Source of the DNA: JAIBJN01 sp963784175
Lineage (GTDB): Bacteria; Actinomycetota; Thermoleophilia; Gaiellales; Gaiellaceae
DNA: 64,000 nucleotides
Assembly: GCA_963784175.1 (NCBI GenBank)
Contig: CAWAQJ010000018.1
Coordinates: 248,001 to 312,000 of the forward strand
Direction of reading: 5' to 3'
Shown: one piece after another, positions 59,068 to 64,000 of the stretch
Position numbering within the stretch: position 1 is the first letter of the stretch
Layout of the letters: every line of letters starts with the position of its first letter
The notes under the pieces: generated by a model
What the model was told of the DNA's origin: nothing
Databases searched by the model: none
Seen by the model: the letters and a program-made list of their open reading frames with translations, nothing else
Translations under genes and position numbers: made by a program

Positions 59068-59114
59068 CTGGCACTAAACCTCTTGAGAAGGCATACTTCC
59101 CGGCTCAGCAGGCA
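59068..59114 (+). promoter_or_regulatory. Promoter and 5'-end motif of LVIVD gene 6
   Basis: CTGGCA (59068-59073; 4/6 of TTGACA), 18 bp, CATACT (59092-59097), 9 bp, AGCAGGCA (59107-59114), followed by ACGCGGGAGGGG. The -35 is weaker than in the other five copies, but the nAnACT and AGGCA spacing is kept. Confidence 0.6.
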
Positions 59115-59215
59115 ACGCGGGAGGGGCCGTTGTCAATTTGCTTGCACCACTCCAGCCCGGTCAAGGTGTCGCCCGCCTGCCTGAACTCTCGCGGACTGCC
59201 AGGTAGGAGGTGGAG

Positions 59216-60532
59216 ATGAAGCATCTGTTTCGCGTGCCGGTCCTGCTCGCGCTCGCGGTCGGGATCGTCGCATTCCCGCTCGCGGCCGGAGCTGGTCACA
59301 CCACGGACCCGCACACCCCGAATCTCGTTCCTCGGGGTCACATTCTCGAGCCGGCGAGCCTGCTCAACCCTGCGATCGGGAACCCGGACATCCACACGGA
59401 CATCGCGTTCCAGGGGAAGTTCGCCATCCAGGGGAACTGGGACGGCTTCAACATCCGGGACATCAGGAACCCCGACAACCCGAAGCAGGTTGGGCGGGCG
59501 TTCTGCGACGGCGGCCAGGGTGACGTGGTCGTCTTCAAGAACATCGTCGTGCGCACCTGGGATTCCCCGGCGTCCGGGACGACCATGTGCGGCGGGGAGC
59601 CGGTCCCGGCCGGCTTCGAGGGCGTGCACATCTTCGACATCTCGGACAAGACGGCTCCGGAGCTCGTCGGCTCGATCGACCTGCCCTGTGGCACGCATAC
59701 CGCAACGGGCGTGCCGGACAAGAAGAACAAGCGCCTGATCGTGTACTCGAGCAACTCGAACAACGAGTGCCCGTGGCTCGACGTCCTCCAGGTGCCGCTC
59801 AACGATCCCGAGGATGCGTCGTGGATCCGGCAGGAACCGACCGATCACACCTGCCACGACTTCGGCGTCATCCTCGGCGCCGCGATGAAGGGCGCGTGCG
59901 CAGGCGGCGAGGGCGTCCGGGTCTTCAGCCTGGGCGGCTCGAACGGCGGCTCGCTCGTCGATCCGCTGCTCCTCTTCCACATCGTCGAGCCCGGCGTCAC
60001 CGTCGGGCACTCGGCCGCCTGGTCGTGGGACGGCCAGACGATCGTCTTCGGACACGAGCCCGGCGGCGGTGTCGCTCCCGAGTGTGAGGCGACCGATCCT
60101 CCGCTCTTCCGGACGTTCTTCTTCTACAACGGCAGCACGGGCGCGAAGCTCGGCCAGTGGACGATGACGAGAACTCAGTCCGCGACCGAGAACTGCACCC
60201 TGCACAACCTGAACACGATCCCGCTGAAGAACGGCCGCGACGTCCTCGTGCACGGCAGCTACCAGTCCGGCACGAGCGTGGTCGACTTCACCAACCCGGC
60301 AGCTCCGGTCGAGCTCGCCTGGTCGGACCCACCGCCGATCGTCCCGACGGACCTCGGCGGAGCGTGGTCGTCGTACTGGTACAACGACTACATCTACGAG
60401 ACGAACATCACCGAGGGCCTGAACATCTTCCAGTACACGGGCCCGAAGGTGAACGGGAACTTCAACCTCGCGTACCTGAATCCGCAGACGCAGGAGTTCA
60501 CCATCAAGGCCAAGCGGGGCAAGAGCAAGTAG
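59216..60532 (+). CDS. Secreted LVIVD-repeat beta-propeller protein, paralogue 6 (divergent)
   Basis: 438 residues; AGGAGG 5 nt before the ATG at 59216 (GTG at 59210 overlaps the Shine-Dalgarno). Signal peptide 1-25 (HLFRVPVLLALAVGIVAFPLAAGA). The most diverged member: the first blade is HTDIAFQGKFAIQGNWDGFNIRDIRNPDNPKQV, and IFDISDKTAPELVGSIDLPCGTHTATGVPD follows. TCHDFGVILGAAMKGACAGG, GHSAAWSWDGQTIVFGHEPGGG, ENCTLHNLNTIPLKNGRDVLVHGSYQSGTSVVDFTNP and YLNPQTQEFTIK keep the family pattern. Ends in a basic KAKRGKSK tail missing from the others, perhaps for wall or polyanion contact. Confidence 0.85.
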   Translation: MKHLFRVPVLLALAVGIVAFPLAAGAGHTTDPHTPNLVPRGHILEPASLLNPAIGNPDIHTDIAFQGKFAIQGNWDGFNIRDIRNPDNPKQVGRAFCDGGQGDVVVFKNIVVRTWDSPASGTTMCGGEPVPAGFEGVHIFDISDKTAPELVGSIDLPCGTHTATGVPDKKNKRLIVYSSNSNNECPWLDVLQVPLNDPEDASWIRQEPTDHTCHDFGVILGAAMKGACAGGEGVRVFSLGGSNGGSLVDPLLLFHIVEPGVTVGHSAAWSWDGQTIVFGHEPGGGVAPECEATDPPLFRTFFFYNGSTGAKLGQWTMTRTQSATENCTLHNLNTIPLKNGRDVLVHGSYQSGTSVVDFTNPAAPVELAWSDPPPIVPTDLGGAWSSYWYNDYIYETNITEGLNIFQYTGPKVNGNFNLAYLNPQTQEFTIKAKRGKSK

Positions 60533-60557
60533 CCCGCTCGGCAACCGGATCGACTTC

Positions 60558-60585
60558 GAGGGCGGCCGTTCCAGCGGCCGCCCTC
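60558..60585 (+). terminator. Terminator of LVIVD gene 6
   Basis: GAGGGCGGCCG, 6-nt loop, CGGCCGCCCTC; closes the array. Confidence 0.8.
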
Positions 60586-60619
60586 GTCGTCTCCGGGCTC
60601 GTCCGGCTTCCGGCGGAGA

Positions 60620-61075
60620 ATGAACGTCATGACGGCCGCGATCTTCGGCCTGCTCGGCGTTGTCGTTGGGGCGCTGGTGACCGGTGGCGTCGACTACTTC
60701 ATGGCGCGTCGGCGTGAGAAGGGCGAGCTACGTCAGAGCTCGCGTTTGGTCGCCGATGAACTGCACAGTCTTGGGCTCGTGGTCGATCTGATTCTGGAAC
60801 GAGGTCAGTTGCTGCCGGAGCGCCTGCCGGGCGAGGACGCCGAACTTCTCTTCGCCACCAGCAGCTGGCATGCCCACAAGGCCGTGCTCGCCCGCGCCTT
60901 GCCTCAGAAGGAATGGACCGCCCTCGCGACGATCTACGCAACCGTCGAGAGCATGAGGGTGGTCATCCTACGGACCCCCGACCTTCCCCTCGATGCCGAG
61001 GGAACGCTGGCGCTCACCGAGTTGCGCGACCGAGCCGCACGGCTCTACACCCAGCTGACCGGACGACCGGCGTAG
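60620..61075 (+). CDS. Hypothetical membrane-anchored protein
   Basis: 151 residues, not recognised. One N-terminal TM helix (about 5-27, AAIFGLLGVVVGALVTGGVDYFM) is followed by RRREKGELRQSSRLVADELHSLG and an all-helical soluble part (ATSSWHAHKAVLARALPQKEWTALATIYATVESMRVV). The RRREK patch after the helix predicts the soluble part is cytoplasmic. This layout recurs in many actinobacterial proteins of unknown function. Converges on the response regulator with a 4-bp gap. Codon use is less GC3-extreme than its neighbours. Confidence 0.7.
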   Translation: MNVMTAAIFGLLGVVVGALVTGGVDYFMARRREKGELRQSSRLVADELHSLGLVVDLILERGQLLPERLPGEDAELLFATSSWHAHKAVLARALPQKEWTALATIYATVESMRVVILRTPDLPLDAEGTLALTELRDRAARLYTQLTGRPA

Positions 61076-61079
61076 GCGT

Positions 61080-61778
61080 TCACGCGGAGCCCACCAATCG
61101 GTAGCCCACGCCCCAGACGTTGAGGACGTAGGCGGCCTCGCCCTCGCGGTTGAGCTTGCGCCTGAGGCGACTCGCATGGGAGTCCAAGGTTCTGGTGCGT
61201 CCCAGGGAGCGGAAGCCCCAGACGTCACGGAGGAGATCCTCCTTGCGGAAGACCCGCTCGGGATCCTCAGCGAGCGCGACCAGGAGGTCGAACTCCTTCG
61301 CCGAGAGCTGGACGGGCTTGCCGGCGACGCGGACGACGCGCGAGGCGAGGTCGATGTCGATGTCGCGCACGGCGAGGCAGCGGTGGTTGGGGCGTGCGGT
61401 GCGCCGGAGGACAGCGCGCATGCGCGCGACCAGCTCCTCGTAGACGAACGGCCGCACGACGTAGTCGTCGGCGCCCCGGGCGAAGCCGCGCACCCGGTCG
61501 ACCGGGTCGCCGCGCGTGCTGACCATGATCACCGGTACGTCGCGGTTCCAGGCGCGGCCGGGCTCCCCCGCCCTGAGCCGACCGCAGAGCTCGAAGCCCG
61601 ACGCGTCCGGGAGGATCGCGTCGAGAAGGACGAGATCCGGGCGCTCTGCCTCCACGAGCTCGAGCGCCGACGTCGCCCGGTCGACAGCGAAGACCTCGAA
61701 GCCGTCGTCGCTCAGCTGCTGGGTGAGGAAGGCCCGCGTGGGCTCCTCGTGCTCGACGACCAGGACGGCTTCTCCCAT
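61080..61778 (-). CDS. OmpR/PhoB-type response regulator with degenerate receiver
   Basis: 232 residues. Receiver 1-120: phospho-acceptor D53 in LVLLDAILPD is kept, but the acidic pair reads E9-H10 (VVEHEEP), the conserved Thr is S87 and the conserved Lys is R109 (DYVVRPF). The output winged helix is about 135-232: LAVRDIDIDLASRVVRVAGKPVQLSAKEFDLLVALAEDPERVFRKEDLLRDVWGF, TRTLDSHASRLRRKL, YVLNVWGVGYRLV. No kinase is adjacent. The ATG is supported by TAGCGT 8 nt upstream; the longer open frame to 62270 is not credible. Its nearness to the propeller array makes it a candidate regulator, which is inference only. Confidence 0.9.
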   Translation of the reverse strand: MGEAVLVVEHEEPTRAFLTQQLSDDGFEVFAVDRATSALELVEAERPDLVLLDAILPDASGFELCGRLRAGEPGRAWNRDVPVIMVSTRGDPVDRVRGFARGADDYVVRPFVYEELVARMRAVLRRTARPNHRCLAVRDIDIDLASRVVRVAGKPVQLSAKEFDLLVALAEDPERVFRKEDLLRDVWGFRSLGRTRTLDSHASRLRRKLNREGEAAYVLNVWGVGYRLVGSA

Positions 61779-61786
61779 GGTCGGCG

Positions 61787-61792
61787 ACGCTA
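61787..61792 (-). promoter_or_regulatory. -10 box, leaderless response-regulator start
   Basis: TAGCGT on the minus strand, 8 nt before the ATG at 61778. Confidence 0.5.
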
Positions 61793-62022
61793 GCAACGAC
61801 ACCCGGGCGGAGCCAGATGTCCTTTCGCACGGAACCGTCACGAGCGATCCGCAGCGGTCCGCACACTCGTCCGCTGCGGTCGCGTTCCGAGGACGAGACG
61901 GCCGTTGCCGGCGTGGCCGATCCGGCGGCGGACGAAAGACATGACCGACTAACGGTGCGTGAGAGAAGACCGGGCGGCGGCCAAACACCCAGGGCGCGCC
62001 GGCTGCGGGCGGCCCACCACGC

Positions 62023-63300
62023 TTACCGCCACTCGAACGCGCCGATGTCGGGGGCACCGTCCCGCGGATAGCCGGAGTGGTCGAGCGGGGTCGCCCATGA
62101 CGGCTCCGCCCGCCCGATGAGCGGCGACCCCTCGAGCGGGAGGCCGTCCGTGTCGACCATCGGGTCGCCCGTGAGATCGAGGTCCGAGCACGGTGCCGCG
62201 TCGGCGTACAGGTTGTAGCCGGACGCTTGCGCAGGCGCACACGTGAGCTCCGGGTGGGAGGTGCGGCCAACCACGTTGTTCACGACCAGCGGGCGCAGCT
62301 CGGGCGCCACAGTCTCGTAACCCTCCGAGATGAGCAGGCTGTTGGAGACGCCGGGCCAGTACCGGAACCGCTCCGGATCTCGAGGCGATCCCGACATGAT
62401 CGTGTTGCCGGCCACCAGCACGTGGGTTGGCAGGCCACGGGTGCCCGGCGGATTCCCGACGATGATCCCATTCGCAGCCTCGAGGCCGGGCACGGCCGGA
62501 TCCGAGCGCCGGAACACGTTTCCTCGGATGGTGATGTTGTCGGCGCCGTACTGGCCCGACACGTAGAGCTGGGCGGCCCCGTAGCTGTAGAGCCCGAACC
62601 GGTTGGCCTCGATCAGCAGGTCATAGCCACCAACCACTTGAACGAGATCCTGGTGGTTGCAGCCGAGCTGAGTTCCGCAGGGCCCGGGCAGCGCACGGTC
62701 GAACGTGTTGCCGCGCATGGTGAGTCCGTGAACGCGGGAGACATGGACGAAGTCGCAGCCGAAACAGTCGTGGAAGGTGTTGCCCGCGACGATCATGGAG
62801 CTTGAGCCGGGCATCCCCAGGCAGACGGCTCCTTCGCCGCAGCGGGAAAGGTCGGAGCCGCGCACCCCGACGTTCGCGGAGCGCCACACCCGCAACCGAG
62901 CCACGCGGCCCGGCTTCCCCTCCACCTCGAGCCGCTCCAAGCGGATCCCGGACGAGCGGGCGACGAGCACCAGCGCCTCGCCGCCCCAGTAGTTCGTCAC
63001 CCGCAGGTTCACGAGCCTGACACGGCGGGCGCGGGCGACCACCACATGCTTAGTGAGTGCGCCCGGCTCCGCGCGGATCGTTAGCCATCGGGCGTTTCGG
63101 GCACGCGGCCCGACCACCAGTTTCCCGTACCGGCCGCGCTCGAGGACGATCGTGCCGGCCCCGTTCCCGATCCGTTCGATTGCCGCCTGTGCCTCGGCGG
63201 TCGTATCGACCTGGATCGCGCCGTGGGCGCTTCCCGCAAGCTGCGGGACGGCCGCTAGGAGCCCTGCCGCAGCGAGGGCGACAACGAACAGCTTTCTCAT
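62023..63300 (-). CDS. Secreted right-handed beta-helix repeat protein
   Basis: 425 residues with signal peptide 1-28 (RKLFVVALAAAGLLAAVPQLAGSAHG). Parallel beta-helix rungs: GAGTIVLERGRYGKLVVG, LTIRAEPGALTKHVVVARARRVRLVNLRVTNYWGG, SMIVAGNTFHDCFGCDFVHVSRVHGLTMRGNTFDRA, YDLLIEANRFGLYSYG, NITIRGNVFRRS, THVLVAGNTIMSG. It ends with the DIGAFEW motif typical of choice-of-anchor beta-helix proteins. Probably polysaccharide binding or degrading, but no catalytic residues are assignable. The ATG at 63300 is preferred to a TTG at 63333 because AGGGGA lies just upstream and the signal peptide starts there. Confidence 0.83.
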   Translation of the reverse strand: MRKLFVVALAAAGLLAAVPQLAGSAHGAIQVDTTAEAQAAIERIGNGAGTIVLERGRYGKLVVGPRARNARWLTIRAEPGALTKHVVVARARRVRLVNLRVTNYWGGEALVLVARSSGIRLERLEVEGKPGRVARLRVWRSANVGVRGSDLSRCGEGAVCLGMPGSSSMIVAGNTFHDCFGCDFVHVSRVHGLTMRGNTFDRALPGPCGTQLGCNHQDLVQVVGGYDLLIEANRFGLYSYGAAQLYVSGQYGADNITIRGNVFRRSDPAVPGLEAANGIIVGNPPGTRGLPTHVLVAGNTIMSGSPRDPERFRYWPGVSNSLLISEGYETVAPELRPLVVNNVVGRTSHPELTCAPAQASGYNLYADAAPCSDLDLTGDPMVDTDGLPLEGSPLIGRAEPSWATPLDHSGYPRDGAPDIGAFEWR

Positions 63301-63671
63301 CTTCCCCTTCGATCCTTCGCGGCACCCGCTCAATCGAAAGAGGGCACCTGCGGTCGTGTGTAGAACCTCTCCAGAACGTCCATCGGCGTCCGCGCCGTGG
63401 CCGCCCGTACGGCTCCCCTCGCATCACAGTCGGCTATGCCGCGCCTGTGCCTGATGACCCGTTCGTGCTAAAGCGCCGTGAGCGAACGAGAGGCGAGCGC
63501 GCTGGACCTCAGGTCAGCGGGTCACGGCCGGCGCTTTTCCCTTCGAGGCGACCCGTGCCCCCCGGGGTGGCGGGCGAGTGGGTAGTCGACCGTCTTCTGC
63601 GAGTTGCTTGTCCGCTCGGCGAGATCAGCGTAGAACTCGTCATGAGCCAACCGTCCGACAAAGGAGGAGAC
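63301..63671. other. 371-bp intergenic region
   Basis: This holds the divergent promoters of the beta-helix gene and the ABM-like gene. A plus-strand frame stays open through it but has no start with a Shine-Dalgarno and no recognisable protein. No hairpin, repeat or RNA gene stands out. Confidence 0.5.
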
Positions 63672-63959
63672 ATGTATGCGCGGGTGGCGACATTCGAGGG
63701 CGATCCTTCCCGTGTCGACGACGCAATCCAAATGGTTCGCGCCCAGGTCGAATCGGGGGAGACTCCGGCTGGACTCGAAGGGGCGAAGATGCTCATGCTC
63801 GTGAATCGTGAGACGGGCAAGGGCCTCGGTGTCACGCTCTTCGAGAGCGAGGACGCGATGCAGCGAGGTGACGAGGCACTGAACGCCATGAATCCTGGGG
63901 GAACTGAGCGGCGAACGTCCGTCGAGTTCTTCGAGGTTCCTGTGCAGACCGTTCGCTAA
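63672..63959 (+). CDS. Small ABM-like (dimeric alpha/beta-barrel) protein
   Basis: 95 residues: YARVATFEGDPSRVDDAIQMVRAQVESG, MLMLVNRETGKGLGVTLFESEDAMQRGDEALNAMNP, RRTSVEFFEVPVQTVR. This is the beta-alpha-beta-beta pattern of antibiotic-biosynthesis-monooxygenase-like ferredoxin-fold proteins. Role unknown; related small proteins act as dimeric monooxygenases or stress proteins. AAGGAGGA a few bases before the ATG at 63672 decides the start over an in-frame ATG at 63642. Confidence 0.8.
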   Translation: MYARVATFEGDPSRVDDAIQMVRAQVESGETPAGLEGAKMLMLVNRETGKGLGVTLFESEDAMQRGDEALNAMNPGGTERRTSVEFFEVPVQTVR

Positions 63960-64000
63960 GCGTCCGAGACCGACACTCGTCCGTAGCGGTCGACTTCCGT

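Noticed and set aside
50394..60619. CRISPR array or mobile-element interpretation of the repeated GC hairpins and AGGCAGGCA motifs
   Set aside because: The repeats are ~2 kb apart and each is placed as a promoter or terminator of a paralogous gene. No spacers, transposase or target-site duplications are seen.
63057..63641. Extended frame upstream of the ABM-like gene
   Set aside because: It runs antisense through the signal peptide of the beta-helix gene. The Shine-Dalgarno and domain start fix the real start at 63672.

Overview
The window is GC-rich, tightly packed chromosomal DNA with many GTG/TTG starts, 1-8 nt stop/start overlaps and almost no intergenic space. A division/cell-wall (dcw) cluster without ftsA, a DNPR-type MurE, leaderless promoters (a TAnnnT box 6-8 nt before the start codon) and a CGNR regulator all point to an actinobacterium. 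A deep lineage such as Thermoleophilia is my best guess, but that placement is inference. No tRNA, rRNA, CRISPR array or insertion sequence was seen.

Layout. 1-5.8 kb: end of a sulfatase-like gene, an XRE regulator under a palindrome, a very large DUF2339 membrane protein, a flippase-like membrane protein and a stand-alone receiver. 5.8-11.4 kb: gltX, a secreted Ca-binding-repeat protein, nfo, a Cys-rich protein, a HAD phosphatase and a Ca/H antiporter. 11.4-16.6 kb: a MacB/LolD-type ABC ATPase with its FtsX-like permease, then a secreted PQQ-type sugar dehydrogenase. 16.7-20.6 kb: a MarR-MFS-threonine aldolase operon and rlmN. 20.7-26.8 kb: gcvT-gcvH-gcvPA-gcvPB followed, with overlapping codons, by HEAT-repeat, cupin and ankyrin genes. 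26.9-41.8 kb: the dcw cluster, transcribed right to left as mraZ-rsmH-ftsL-ftsI-murE-murF-mraY-murD-ftsW-murG-murC-murB-ftsQ-ftsZ, whose mraZ promoter carries four MraZ boxes at an exact 10-bp period. 41.9-50.4 kb: a tiny acidic protein, a PfkB kinase, an ECF sigma factor coupled to ogt, a cupin, hydantoinase/oxoprolinase subunits, a CGNR regulator diverging from an HhH-GPD glycosylase, and azlCD.

50.4-60.6 kb is the most unusual part. Six secreted paralogues with LVIVD-type beta-propeller repeats lie head to tail. Each is its own transcription unit with the same architecture: TTGACA, 17-18 bp, nAnACT, 8-10 bp, AGGCAGGCA, about 3 nt, a G-run, a 70-120 nt leader, a Shine-Dalgarno, a signal peptide and a strong hairpin terminator. 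One copy has a PA domain inserted in the propeller. The module and its 5'-end motif match no regulatory element I can name, and they are the best candidate here for something undescribed.

60.6-64 kb: a small membrane-anchored protein, an OmpR-like regulator with a degenerate receiver, a secreted beta-helix protein and a small ABM-like protein.

How the genes fit together: the dcw genes supply MraZ-controlled peptidoglycan precursor synthesis and divisome assembly. The glycine cleavage genes directly downstream feed one-carbon metabolism. Many remaining genes are secreted or envelope proteins. The tandem propellers look like a dosage- or specificity-diversified extracellular family under shared regulation.
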